Part shown: positions 25,219-34,279 of the stretch, one piece after another
Layout of the letters: every line of letters starts with the position of its first letter
How positions within the stretch are numbered: the first letter of the stretch is position 1
Assembly (NCBI RefSeq): GCF_014841135.1
Contig: NZ_JACYTN010000016.1
Location: forward strand, 48,247 to 112,246
Source of the DNA: Paenibacillus arenosi
Lineage (GTDB): Bacteria > Bacillota > Bacilli > Paenibacillales > Paenibacillaceae
Direction: 5' to 3'
Length of the DNA: 64,000 nt
Translations under genes and position numbers: made by a program
Notes under the pieces: generated by a model
Databases searched by the model: none
Told to the model about the DNA's origin: nothing
Seen by the model: the letters and a program-made list of their open reading frames with translations, nothing else

Positions 25219-27417
25219 ATGTATATTTCGCATGGCAATCGAAGCTTTACCATAGGCGTCCTCATACTAGCCCGTGATGAAGCAGCATTAATTGGACCTT
25301 GCTTAGACAGTGTAAAGGAAGCTGACGAATGTCTTGTTGCTGACACAGGATCCGTTGACGGCACTCCTGAAATTGCTCTCCAACAAGGAGCACATGTCAT
25401 TCAGCTGCAATGGAATAATGATTTCGCAGAAGCACGCAACGAGGCACTACAGCATATGACGACGGATTGGATACTTGTACTGGATGCAGATGAACGATTG
25501 ACAAGTTCGATCCAGGATGTTCGAGAATGGATTTACCACACAAATGGCGAAGGCAGCACTGTGAAAATTATCAATCGACTGAGTGAAGAAGATGTGCAGC
25601 TAGCTGTTTGCCATCGTGCAGTAAGGCTATTTCGACGCCGTGATACCTTCCACTATAAAGGTAGGATTCACGAAGATATCGGACCTTCCATTACGCAAAT
25701 CTATGAAGAAGCAGCTTTAGCGGACAGTGCGATCACCATTGATCACATTGGCACACTTCCACAGCATATCCAACGTAAGAACAAGCCCGAACGCAATAAA
25801 CAACTGCTGCTCAAAAGTATAGAGCTGAATCCTACCGACGCCTTTTTGCTGTATGGACTTGGAGTCACCGCTGTTCAGCAGCAAGAACTGGATGAGGCCT
25901 ATCGGTGGTTCCGTCTTTCTCGCGAGAACGTTGATCTCCACGCAGCTTATCGTCCAACCTTATTTCGGGATGCGATCAAAGTACTGCTCGCACAACATAA
26001 CCCCCATGCAGCGGAGGAATGGCTGCATGAGGCTATTTCTAGCTATTCTGAATATACCGAACTCTATATTTTGCAAGGACAGTCATTGTTTCAACAAGGG
26101 TTATTACAAGATGCTTTACACAGCTTCCAACATGCTCTGACAACAAAATCTGACCACTACGTCACGGAAAATGGAAGCAACAGCTATATCGCACATACGT
26201 GGATTGGGGAGACATACCGGCAGCTGCGCCAATATAGTGAAGCACTCAAATCCTACAACACTGCACTTGTTGACCATCCACAATATGAACCCGCACTTCA
26301 CGGGTTCGTAGGAGCTGCTGTGGAATTGCATGTGTCAGAAGAAGAGGTTGTCACTCATATTGAATCACTATGGAAAGAAATCAACTTCCCTAGCGCCGTT
26401 ATTCTCGTTCGTGTCTACAAACAAGCTGGCTATCATCATTCCCTTGCCCAATTGTGCGTCAATCGTTTATCTACACCCCAAGCTATTTATGGATTAACCA
26501 TTGCTTGGATTCACAAAGAACGATATGCGGAAGCCAATGGAATGCTGCACCATTTACTGCAGACGACGCGACTGCATGATAACGAGCGCAGACAGCTGGA
26601 AGATTGGCAGGCCATCTGTGCATGGCAAGCTCACTTGCAAGGAAAGCCCGCTCTCGTCAGCAGTGCCACCTGGACACCTGCTGTCCGTGAGGCTTACAAG
26701 CTGCTGACAAGGTCCAGCCAAGCCATTGCAAGCGGGAAAGCCTATATTCATAAATATACGGTTGAGCATCCAGATGAGCAGTCCGTAGTAGAAACTGCTC
26801 ATCCTAAACGTGATATCGGGGAGAACAGAGCCGCATCCCTTTTTGAGGGAACTTCCCAAAGCAGCGAGCTATATGAAGTTCTAGATCGATGGATAGCTCT
26901 GCTGCGCGATGAAGCGCTTATTCAACCACTCCAAAAATGGACGTTCCATGCTGGGAACCTCGATTTGAAGTGTGCCAAAGCCTTGTATGCCGCTGGTGAT
27001 ATTTACAACTCAGCAGACATCTTACTTAAAGCGATGTCGGAACAACGGCTTGATGCAGAAGGAGCCATGATGCTAGGCGAGGTGCTCATGCAGAAACAGC
27101 ACTGGCAGGAAGCACTCGACTTGTTAGAAGGTGCCCGACTGCTGCACCAAGAGCAAGAAAACGTCGAGCAAGACGTATCCGCGAGGCTTGATCGTATGTT
27201 GGCACTTACGTATGTTCGGCTGTCTGAGCATTATTTGCAGCAGGCCATTGCGCTTGATCCTAAGCAGCAAGCGTGGGAAGAACAGCTCAAGATGATTCGT
27301 CTGGCAATCGAGCAATTATCGTCGACACCTTGGGAACTGCCGCGCACCACACTGCAAAGGAGGAACATCCAACTTGTCCAAAGTGAAGCTGTCCGCCTGT
27401 CTCATCGTTCGGAATGA
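25219..27417 (+). CDS. Family 2 glycosyltransferase with TPR-rich C-terminus (732 aa)
   Basis: A predicted cytoplasmic GT-A glycosyltransferase that probably attaches sugar to a protein. Residues 1-200 are the GT2 domain of the SunS-like type: ARDEAALIGPCLDSV, ADTGSVDGT (41-49), DFAEARN and the nucleotide-sugar/metal motif DADE (89-92), then KGRIHED. The remaining 530 residues are helical with TPR-like units (LLYGLGVTAVQQQELDEAYR; HTWIGETYRQLRQYSEALKS), a layout typical of enzymes that hold repetitive protein acceptors. The start at 25219 follows GAGGTGAGAGGG. The 3' end overlaps the next gene by 44 bases. The neighbouring repeat protein is the obvious candidate acceptor; this and the sugar donor are inference. 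Confidence 0.88.
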   Translation: MYISHGNRSFTIGVLILARDEAALIGPCLDSVKEADECLVADTGSVDGTPEIALQQGAHVIQLQWNNDFAEARNEALQHMTTDWILVLDADERLTSSIQDVREWIYHTNGEGSTVKIINRLSEEDVQLAVCHRAVRLFRRRDTFHYKGRIHEDIGPSITQIYEEAALADSAITIDHIGTLPQHIQRKNKPERNKQLLLKSIELNPTDAFLLYGLGVTAVQQQELDEAYRWFRLSRENVDLHAAYRPTLFRDAIKVLLAQHNPHAAEEWLHEAISSYSEYTELYILQGQSLFQQGLLQDALHSFQHALTTKSDHYVTENGSNSYIAHTWIGETYRQLRQYSEALKSYNTALVDHPQYEPALHGFVGAAVELHVSEEEVVTHIESLWKEINFPSAVILVRVYKQAGYHHSLAQLCVNRLSTPQAIYGLTIAWIHKERYAEANGMLHHLLQTTRLHDNERRQLEDWQAICAWQAHLQGKPALVSSATWTPAVREAYKLLTRSSQAIASGKAYIHKYTVEHPDEQSVVETAHPKRDIGENRAASLFEGTSQSSELYEVLDRWIALLRDEALIQPLQKWTFHAGNLDLKCAKALYAAGDIYNSADILLKAMSEQRLDAEGAMMLGEVLMQKQHWQEALDLLEGARLLHQEQENVEQDVSARLDRMLALTYVRLSEHYLQQAIALDPKQQAWEEQLKMIRLAIEQLSSTPWELPRTTLQRRNIQLVQSEAVRLSHRSE

Positions 27418-29011
27418 ACAGCATCTACTTCCGGATTGCCTGCACAGTATACGTCAAGTAGTAGATGAGATTATCGTCGTAGATACAGGCTCAACCGATG
27501 AAACGATAGCTATTGCCAAGCAGGCGGGGGCTATCGTCCTTGAAATACCGTGGAACGACGACTTTGCAGCAGCTAGAAATCTTTCACTGGCTCATGCAAC
27601 AGGCAAGTGGGTCCTTATTCTAGACGCAGATGAGCGCCTAGATGCCGAAAGCATCCCACTGCTCCGCAAGCTAGTGGAAGGGAACGATCCCTATGAAGGG
27701 TACTTTTTAAGGGTGGAACATGCGATCGGAGACGGTTTCGATCCGACTCCGATCACGGTCAATCCGCTGCTTCGGCTGTTTCGCAATCGAGAGGCTTATC
27801 GTTTCGAGGGAGCTATTCACGAACAAATAGCATCTGTCATTATTCGCGAGAAGGTGGATGCCGTTCTCGCTTTCACACCGATACGCGTGCTTCACTTAGG
27901 CTACCAGCCGCATATTGTTAGTGGCAAAGACAAGATTGCTCGCAACATACACATGCTGGAACGAATCATTGAAAACGAAGGAAGGCAGCCGTTCCACTTG
28001 TTTAATCTTGCTGTTGAGCGATTGAGACAAGGCGATGACATAACCGCCCTCACCTTACTCCGTGAAGCACGTGAGATTACACCCTTATCCGCTTCGTTTA
28101 CTCATCTGATGATCAAAATAGAAGCTTGGGCTTGTGCGCGGAGTGGAAAAATAGACGAAGCCGTGCAACTATGCACGGCCGGTATTAAAGACTTCCCCGA
28201 CTATACTGACCTCCACTTTGCGCTGGCGGTGTATTACGACGCCAGCGGCAATCGTCACGCTGCCATCGAGGCGATGCGCGAGGCGGCGCGGATTGGCACG
28301 CCTCCCTCGCATTATCATACCGAAGGAGGCGTGGGTACTTTTCGCGCCCATATGCAATTGGGCGCGTGGGCGCTTGAGGCGCGCGCATGGCGCGAAGCGG
28401 CGCGCGCCTTCGACGCCGCATTGGCGGCGGAAGGCTGCCCGGCAGCGGCCTGGCTCGCCAGCGTGCGCTTGCGCCGCGTTCAGGGCGACCTGCCTGCGCT
28501 AAGCGAAGCCGCAGCGCAATGGCTGCAAGTGCAGCCGCAGGCGCTCTGCGCCGCATTGCTCAGCGCGGCACAGCATGGCGGCGGTTCAGCGCTTGAGTTA
28601 CCTCACGCCTCCGCTGCCCATAATGCCCCCACTCCCCCTGTCGGCAGCAGCATTACGCCGCAGGCAAAGCCAACTGCTGCCTCGGCTCGTTCAACCGCTT
28701 CGTCAGCAGCCAAAAACCCATCGCGCACATCTGCTACAGTTTCATTAGCTGATCTACTTGCTGACAACAACAACAACAACAATCACGATAACAACTTATC
28801 AAGCCCACCAAAACATACACAACACGTACAACCTACAACAAATAACACGCCTATTGCACAAGCCTTATCCTATTTGTCTAAAGCTGATATAGCCTTAGCA
28901 AGGCTACAGCAGTACCCTCGGTCACGCACGTCAGCAGCCACTTCACGCCTTTTGCTTCCCCTCTATGCATTGGCACTTTCAGCTCAGACAAAGGAGGCTT
29001 CTACAACATGA
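27374..29011 (+). CDS. Family 2 glycosyltransferase, second of three (545 aa)
   Basis: GT2 domain at residues 1-210: IVRNEQHLLPDCLHSI, VVDTGSTDET (36-45), DFAAARN, LDADER (83-88), FEGAIHEQ. The middle has TPR-like helices; the last 150 residues are Ala/Thr/Ser/Pro-rich with a poly-Asn run and look disordered. The start is TTG at 27374, inside the preceding gene, with AAGGAGG ten bases upstream. The stretch encoding the helical part (about 28215-28600) is much richer in GC than its surroundings, with Ala/Arg-heavy codons, so it differs from its neighbours in base use. ATGA overlap with the next gene implies translational coupling. Acceptor and sugar unknown. Confidence 0.87.
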   Translation: MSKVKLSACLIVRNEQHLLPDCLHSIRQVVDEIIVVDTGSTDETIAIAKQAGAIVLEIPWNDDFAAARNLSLAHATGKWVLILDADERLDAESIPLLRKLVEGNDPYEGYFLRVEHAIGDGFDPTPITVNPLLRLFRNREAYRFEGAIHEQIASVIIREKVDAVLAFTPIRVLHLGYQPHIVSGKDKIARNIHMLERIIENEGRQPFHLFNLAVERLRQGDDITALTLLREAREITPLSASFTHLMIKIEAWACARSGKIDEAVQLCTAGIKDFPDYTDLHFALAVYYDASGNRHAAIEAMREAARIGTPPSHYHTEGGVGTFRAHMQLGAWALEARAWREAARAFDAALAAEGCPAAAWLASVRLRRVQGDLPALSEAAAQWLQVQPQALCAALLSAAQHGGGSALELPHASAAHNAPTPPVGSSITPQAKPTAASARSTASSAAKNPSRTSATVSLADLLADNNNNNNHDNNLSSPPKHTQHVQPTTNNTPIAQALSYLSKADIALARLQQYPRSRTSAATSRLLLPLYALALSAQTKEASTT

Positions 29012-30375
29012 CGACCCCTTCTTACCCCATAACTTTATGTGTCATCGTTCGAGATGAGGAGGACGTGCTGCGTCGCTGCCTACAATCGGCTAAAGATCTG
29101 GTGGCTCAAATTATCGTTGTCGATACAGGATCAACGGATGCCTCCCCCGCAATTGCAAAGGAATGTGGGGCTTCCGTTTATCATTTCGAATGGCAAGATG
29201 ACTTTTCAGCCGCACGCAATGCTGCTATCGACAAAGCCGAGCAGCCATGGATATTAATGCTGGATGCTGACGAAATCATAGATAGAGAAAGTTGGAAAGA
29301 AGAACAAATGCAAGCTTTTTTTACACAGCCGCACGTTCTTGGCTGTTATGTACGGATTGCCCATTTAACTCACTGCTGGAACCATAATCTTAACCATAGA
29401 CCAGCTTGTAGTGCCACCGATATGGCGTGTCGACTATTTCGTAACGATCCCCGCCTTCGTTATGCTGGGCGCATTCACGAAGACATCACCTCTACTATTG
29501 AAATCGTGTCAACAGAAGAATCATCAGAAGCCATATGTTGGAGCTCCTTCACCATATGGCATGATGGATACGTAACCGAGCGCTTGCAGAACAAAGATAA
29601 ATCAGCACGGAACCTGCATTTGCTTCATTTGCAACTAGAAGAAGAGCCGCTAAATCCATTATGGTGGTATGCTTATGGGACAGAACATTTCCAAGCAGAA
29701 CGCTATGCAGAAGCACTTCCCTGGCTGCTGCGGACGATTACTTCCTTATCCAAGCAGCCTCGCTTGCCAGGCTATTCTTCTGACGTATGGCTTAAAGCTG
29801 TCTTTACCTACTATTCGCTTAAGCAAATAGATAGCGCTGTCCGATTAGCCGAAGAAGCGATGGATCGATTTCCAAGCTTTCCAGATTTGCTGCTGCTCAG
29901 TTCCACCTTGTATGCCATCCGTGGCAGCTTAGCAGAAGCCTACCGTTGTGCCGAAAAAGCCGCATCCTGCGGAGATCGCACACACCTATATACGAGCACT
30001 GATGGTGCTAGTACGTGGAGAGCACATTGGATGGCAGCGTTTCTTGCTGAACGTACCAGTAATTATGCTCAAGCTGCGCACCATTATGAACACGCTGCCG
30101 CCTACACCATCGCACAGCACCCCTCTGCTGTTCTCAAGTCTGCTGCGGCATGGCATCGATCCGATTGGATTTCATCCAGCCGTTGGATGCGATCGGCTGC
30201 GGCGGCTTCCGAACAAACACTACCCACCATTACTCATCGACTTACACAAGCGCTAGCCGCCTCTGTCCATTCCTCTGCTGCCGCTCATCTCCTACCATTT
30301 GTACCAGCCTTACAACACACAACAAGCATTGATTGGGCTTCATTCACCCGCCATTTCTTATATGATGACACTTAA
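29008..30375 (+). CDS. Family 2 glycosyltransferase, third of three (455 aa)
   Basis: GT2 domain at residues 1-210: IVRDEEDVLRRCLQSA, VVDTGSTDAS (37-46), DFSAARN, LDADE (85-89), YAGRIHED. It has a Cys/His-rich insert (HLTHCWNHNLNHRPACSA) not seen in the other two. The rest is helical with TPR-like pieces (WYAYGTEHFQAERYAEALPW) and an Ala-rich end. It starts within the stop of the previous gene (ATGA). The three paralogues differ too much to be recent duplicates, which suits enzymes adding different sugars or acting in sequence (inference). A weak hairpin follows the stop. Confidence 0.87.
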   Translation: MTTPSYPITLCVIVRDEEDVLRRCLQSAKDLVAQIIVVDTGSTDASPAIAKECGASVYHFEWQDDFSAARNAAIDKAEQPWILMLDADEIIDRESWKEEQMQAFFTQPHVLGCYVRIAHLTHCWNHNLNHRPACSATDMACRLFRNDPRLRYAGRIHEDITSTIEIVSTEESSEAICWSSFTIWHDGYVTERLQNKDKSARNLHLLHLQLEEEPLNPLWWYAYGTEHFQAERYAEALPWLLRTITSLSKQPRLPGYSSDVWLKAVFTYYSLKQIDSAVRLAEEAMDRFPSFPDLLLLSSTLYAIRGSLAEAYRCAEKAASCGDRTHLYTSTDGASTWRAHWMAAFLAERTSNYAQAAHHYEHAAAYTIAQHPSAVLKSAAAWHRSDWISSSRWMRSAAAASEQTLPTITHRLTQALAASVHSSAAAHLLPFVPALQHTTSIDWASFTRHFLYDDT

Positions 30376-30379
30376 CTTG

Positions 30380-30404
30380 ACATCCTAAGAACAGGATGTT
30401 ATAT
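30380..30404 (+). terminator. Weak terminator after the glycosyltransferase genes
   Basis: ACATCCT, six-base loop, AGGATGT then TATATTCT. Short stem and poor T tract, so read-through is possible. Confidence 0.4.
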
Positions 30405-30460
30405 TCTCCTCATATTCAAGATAATTATTTTCGAGATATATACAAAGGCGGTAATATAAT

Positions 30461-30931
30461 ATGCACGAAAAGAAATCAACAAAAGATTACGGCCCTGAGA
30501 TAGAGCAAGCACTTAAACTACTCGTTGTCTTGTCTCGTGCGTCACGCTCCTTAATGGAGGTGTCCCAGCAAGACATTAAACGGTATGGCTTGAACTTAAG
30601 TGAATTTGCTGTGCTTGAATTGCTTTATCATAAAGGGCCTACTCCGATTCAGCAGATCGGCAGCAAGGTTCTGCTTGCTAGTGGCACAATGACTTATGTT
30701 GTGGACAAGCTCGTAAGTAAAGACTACATAATCCGCAAGCAATCGGAGCAGGATCGTCGCGTCATTATGATCGAACTAACACCTGCAGGCGAAGAAGTCA
30801 TTGCTCGTATTTTCCCAGAACATGCTCAAACTCTACACGATCGAATGAGTCACCTGACTAATGAACAACAACAGCAGTTGATTCAGCTATTGAAGATATT
30901 AGGTCAACCTGACACAGCACCATCCAATTAG
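30461..30931 (+). CDS. MarR-family transcriptional regulator
   Basis: A 156-residue winged-helix repressor-type regulator. The dimerisation helices are at both ends; the DNA-binding part is YGLNLSEFAVLELLYHKGPT then GSKVLLASGTMTYVVDKLVS, with the wing carrying EQDRRVIMIELTPAGEEV, the standard MarR pattern (DxRxxxxxLT). No Cys is present, so thiol sensing of the OhrR type is excluded. The start follows AAAGGCGG. It follows the glycosyltransferases by 85 bases on the same strand but is likely independent. Target and ligand unknown. Confidence 0.88.
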   Translation: MHEKKSTKDYGPEIEQALKLLVVLSRASRSLMEVSQQDIKRYGLNLSEFAVLELLYHKGPTPIQQIGSKVLLASGTMTYVVDKLVSKDYIIRKQSEQDRRVIMIELTPAGEEVIARIFPEHAQTLHDRMSHLTNEQQQQLIQLLKILGQPDTAPSN

Positions 30932-31025
30932 GGAGCTTTCATTGCGAATCATCCTACACGCAAAGATGTGAGATGAGGGCTTTTCTTAACATAGTTATCG
31001 AAAACTATAAGGATGTAGCATACAA

Positions 31026-31070
31026 TAAAAAAACTGCCTCCGCTCAGGTTAACCCTAGAACGGAGACAGC
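31026..31070 (-). terminator. Terminator of the siderophore-type ABC ATPase gene
   Basis: Minus strand: CTGTCTCCG...CGGAGGCAG stem, then seven T; about 90 bases after the stop at 31159. Confidence 0.75.
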
Positions 31071-31158
31071 TGTATTATTATCTAATTTAATTTGTCCATG
31101 AAACCATACCTAACATCTTTCATTGCTTCGCGGCTTCGTTGCTTCGTTCTGAGTATCA

Positions 31159-32040
31159 TTATCCGTTTGCGGCAACTAGTTCCCTCGTATCCGCAACAAG
31201 CTGCGATGTATCATTGTTACCTTGGCGAGGAATGAATGTATGACCACTCTTTGTCACAGATGCCAATTGATATGGCAAACATAAAGGTACACCAGAACGT
31301 GGATCTGGCACGATATCCGCTTCGATACCGAAAACTTGACGAAGAACATCCTGCGTTACGACTTCTTCTGGCGTTCCCTCACAAATGACCGTACCTGACT
31401 TAATTGCGACCATATGATGAGCGTAGCGAGACGCATGGTTTAAGTCATGAACGACCATAATAATCGTCCGTCCTTCTTCTTCGTTAAGCTTGTGCAACAA
31501 CTGCAGAACTTCTAGCTGATGCGCCATATCAAGGAATGTCGTAGGCTCATCCAAAAATAAAATATCCGTCTGCTGCGCAAGCGCCATCGCGATCCAAGCA
31601 CGCTGACGTTGACCTCCAGATAGCTGATCAACAGGACGATCATGGAAAGCGGCAAGTCCCGTCACTTCTATCGCCCATTGGACGATCTCACGATCTTCCT
31701 TTGTCATCGAGCCGAAGCCTTTCTGGTGCGGGAAACGACCGTAGCTAATCAACTCCGAAACCGTTAGACCTTCAGGCGCTGTTGGATTTTGCGGCAAAAT
31801 AGCCATCTGCTTGGCTACTTCTTTCGTAGATTGTTCATGGATAGAGCGCCCATCCAACAGGACATCTCCTCCCGAAGGCCTCATAATCCGAGACATCGTC
31901 TTCAATATCGTAGACTTGCCTGAACCATTAGAACCGACTAGCGCCGTTATTTTTCCCGTTGGAATCGATACATTCAAATTATCTACAATTACCGTGTCAT
32001 TGTACCCAATCCGAAGCTGTTCTGTACGCAATCTCTCCAC
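31159..32040 (-). CDS. Iron-siderophore ABC transporter ATP-binding protein (YusV/FecE-like)
   Basis: Energises import of ferric siderophores through a permease pair encoded elsewhere. The 293 residues carry Walker A GSNGSGKST, Q-loop LPQNP, signature LSGGQRQR, Walker B ILFLDEPTTFLD and the switch His in MVVHDLNH. FecE/FhuC-type features are GYNDTVIVDNLNVSIPTGKI and a C-terminal extension with FGIEADIVPDPRSGVPLCLP. The GTG at 32040 is chosen over the GTG at 32049, since AAGGGA abuts the latter. A Fur box about 95 bases upstream points to iron repression. As with B. subtilis YusV, it stands alone without permease genes. Substrate unknown. Confidence 0.93.
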   Translation of the reverse strand: MERLRTEQLRIGYNDTVIVDNLNVSIPTGKITALVGSNGSGKSTILKTMSRIMRPSGGDVLLDGRSIHEQSTKEVAKQMAILPQNPTAPEGLTVSELISYGRFPHQKGFGSMTKEDREIVQWAIEVTGLAAFHDRPVDQLSGGQRQRAWIAMALAQQTDILFLDEPTTFLDMAHQLEVLQLLHKLNEEEGRTIIMVVHDLNHASRYAHHMVAIKSGTVICEGTPEEVVTQDVLRQVFGIEADIVPDPRSGVPLCLPYQLASVTKSGHTFIPRQGNNDTSQLVADTRELVAANG

Positions 32041-32133
32041 TGCGCCCACTCCCTTTTACAAATAATTTACCTTATCTATGCCAATACCGATCTGAGTTGA
32101 AATTGGACGTCCGACATTGTATCCGTTCATTTT

Positions 32134-32163
32134 ATCAATTGATAATGATTATCAATGATAATA
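32134..32163. promoter_or_regulatory. Fur box upstream of the ABC ATPase gene
   Basis: Core GATAATGATTATCAATGAT at 32141-32159 within a longer ATCAATTGATAATG context. It matches the 19-base Fur consensus (GATAATGATTATCATTATC) in most positions and its 7-1-7 inverted-repeat form. Located about 95 bases upstream of the gene start. Confidence 0.85.
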
Positions 32164-32238
32164 TCACTAATCTTTAGTAATGTCTATCCCTCGCCAAAAA
32201 TATACAAATCTCCTCATTTACATAGGCAAACAAATAAA

Positions 32239-32282
32239 GAGGATTGCCTACAGGTTATTCCAATCCTGTTAAGCAATCCTCT
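32239..32282 (-). terminator. Terminator of the small membrane-protein genes
   Basis: Minus strand: AGAGGATTGC ... GCAATCCTCT with inner ACAGG/CCTGT pairing, then TTTATTTGTTT. Confidence 0.8.
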
Positions 32283-32326
32283 ATTCAACCACCCTATTTA
32301 CTACCATGTATCGATATCCGTTGGCA

Positions 32327-32746
32327 CTATCCCTTACCAAAGAAAATCCTTATTTGCTTACGAAGAGCATTCACAACAATACCAAGCATCGTCCCGATTA
32401 AAAAGGCGATGAGAGAGATGGCTATACCGAACATGGCCGTAAATCCTTCTCCTGAATCGTCACCATCTGCTTCGTATAAACCTCCGATCAAAGGAACCAC
32501 GAATGCATACAAGACCATGTATATGAAAAACGAAGTGAACGATATGATAAGCTGCCTCCACTGCCCCTGCGATACGAGGGAAGTAGAAATGAAATTGACG
32601 GTAATAAGTATGAATACGCCAATAGTTAAACTATGATCATAATCTTCATACGTATACAGCCACTGAATAAAGAGAAGTGTTAGCACTACATGGATGAGAG
32701 CCGGCAAGCTTCTTACTAGCATAGATCGCAGTACAGGAATAAACAT
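32327..32746 (-). CDS. Four-helix membrane protein of unknown function (139 aa)
   Basis: Not recognised. There are four predicted membrane helices (about residues 12-30, 38-56, 65-88, 104-125), a short acidic loop between helices 3 and 4 (YEADGDDSGEG) and a basic C-terminus (LRKQIRIFFGKG). No signal peptide. The ATG at 32746 has GGAGGGGAG at acceptable spacing. It follows the DUF2500-like gene by 49 bases on the same strand, so the pair may be co-transcribed and end at the terminator 32239-32282. Confidence 0.7.
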   Translation of the reverse strand: MFIPVLRSMLVRSLPALIHVVLTLLFIQWLYTYEDYDHSLTIGVFILITVNFISTSLVSQGQWRQLIISFTSFFIYMVLYAFVVPLIGGLYEADGDDSGEGFTAMFGIAISLIAFLIGTMLGIVVNALRKQIRIFFGKG

Positions 32747-32795
32747 CCGCTCATGCTCCCCTCCTTCCCATTTTTCAAAAATATTATTTGTTCAT

Positions 32796-33224
32796 CTACA
32801 TGTGGGAGCGGTCTATAGCACTTATCTCTCGATTGAAGTTCAAAAAGCGAGTTCCTTGATAAGAAATCATGCCTTGATCACCCTCAGCAATCAAGCCGTA
32901 CTCTGTTGACTCAACTTGAAGCTCCATTCTACTCCCATCTGCCAGTTCAAATGTCACATAATGCTCCTTCTTAACGCCTGAGTTCTTTCTCCCTCCCCAT
33001 ACTTCAACGCGTTTGCCCACCACTTTGCAAACTTCCGATACTTGAGGAGCTCTATTATTCGATAACCAGCGTGAAATACCTGTAACAATAGATATGAGGA
33101 TGGAACCAAAAATAAAAATAAAGATAGCACCAAAAAATAATTTAAACCCGAGCGGCGTTTCGTTTAAAAAATCCCAAAACCCGGGCTCTTGAAAGTAAGC
33201 ATGCAATCGTCTGGAAATGACCAT
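32796..33224 (-). CDS. DUF2500-type membrane protein (142 aa)
   Basis: One membrane helix (about residues 27-48) followed by a soluble beta-rich domain with the pattern known as DUF2500: WLSNNRAPQVSEVCKVVGKR, then HYVTFELADGSRMELQV, EYGLIAEGDQGMISYQGTRF. These proteins are small membrane-anchored beta-barrel-like domains of unknown role, common in Bacilli. The start at 33224 lacks a very strong ribosome site (AAAGGAG about 15 bases upstream). It precedes the four-helix protein gene. Confidence 0.75.
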   Translation of the reverse strand: MVISRRLHAYFQEPGFWDFLNETPLGFKLFFGAIFIFIFGSILISIVTGISRWLSNNRAPQVSEVCKVVGKRVEVWGGRKNSGVKKEHYVTFELADGSRMELQVESTEYGLIAEGDQGMISYQGTRFLNFNREISAIDRSHM

Positions 33225-33289
33225 AAGCTCGATTGTTCAACTCCTTTCCGTGTCGTTGTCCACTAAGGTGCTTCCTTAAGCAGACAGAG

Positions 33290-33980
33290 CTAACCGCACA
33301 ATTTCCTCATACCTTGCTCAATTGGCCCTCGCTCAAACTTCTTACGATAAAAGTACGCAGCAATTGCACTTAACGTAAAAAAGGCTATCGCATACATCAG
33401 TGCTGCAGCAAGTGACTGATGTTCCAGCCAACCAAATAGAATTAATATGCCGATTCCAAATACAACATGCCACACATAAATCGTCAGCGCCATTTGTCCT
33501 GTACGGATAAGCAAAGTTATCACTGGGCTATTTGCCAGTCTCTCAGCAATGTACATACAAGCAAGGATAGCGATAATGGACGAACTTACATTAGATACTA
33601 GGTAGAACAAGCCTGGCGGATAAGGCTTCGTACCAAATAAATAAGCGTCAGTATCCAGATTTATGCCTGCTACCCGCAAGTATATCAAACCGAAGGATAA
33701 TATTTCCACCGATAGAAAGAGGACTATTGTTATACGCAGTAAATGTCTACGATACGCATACGTCGCTAAGGGCTGTCTCCCCAACCACATTCCAATAAGC
33801 AACAAGCATAGCCACGGAAATACAGGGTGATACCCATTAAACAGCAGATTCCGTAAAAACCCTTCCAACGTCCAAAAGTCTACATACTGGATCAATACTT
33901 GTTGAGGATGCCAACATTCCAAAAATAGCGATGGCTCTAGCTACATCAAGACCATCCATTCTATTTGTCCTTGAAGCCAT
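33290..33980 (-). pseudogene. DUF418 membrane protein gene, broken by internal deletion and frameshift
   Basis: Intact DUF418 proteins are about 350-400 residues, with an N-terminal motif LDVARxxAIFGM and a C-terminal acyltransferase-like membrane part. From an ATG at 33980 (AAAGGTGG eight bases upstream) the minus strand reads MASRTNRMDGLDVARAIAIF then GML, the exact family N-terminus, and soon hits a stop. The frame changes near 33900-33925 into one reading QVLIQYVDFWTLEGFLRNLL and GYHPVFPWLCLLLIGMWLGR, which belongs to the middle of the family, and continues to a normal end at 33290. So about 150 or more residues and the frame are lost at the junction. The longest frame (TTG at 33922) has no ribosome site. 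A sequencing fault cannot explain a loss of that size. Confidence 0.8.
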
Positions 33981-34279
33981 ATACATGACCACCTTTCCTA
34001 CGTTCATTCAGATGCTGCAAGTATAGTCCTATCTCACAAATCGAGCATCGGTCTTAGGATTGAACAAAGCATCCAATTCATCTACTCTTAACGTCTGACC
34101 CTATATACAACTATGAAAAAAAGGACATTCCTACACAGTTGCACCATAGTATAGTAAAGAGTGATATTTCCGTCTTTATCACTGCAGCGAATCTAGCAAA
34201 TTACATTTTTACAAAAAAATTTGTTATGATGGCATTAGAATTATAGGGCATCCGTCGATGCGAAATTAAGGAGGATACT
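33981..34279. other. Intergenic region upstream of pgcA
   Basis: About 300 bases with no gene. A TATGAT element near 34224 with an AT-rich upstream is a possible pgcA promoter; nothing else is recognised. Confidence 0.4.
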
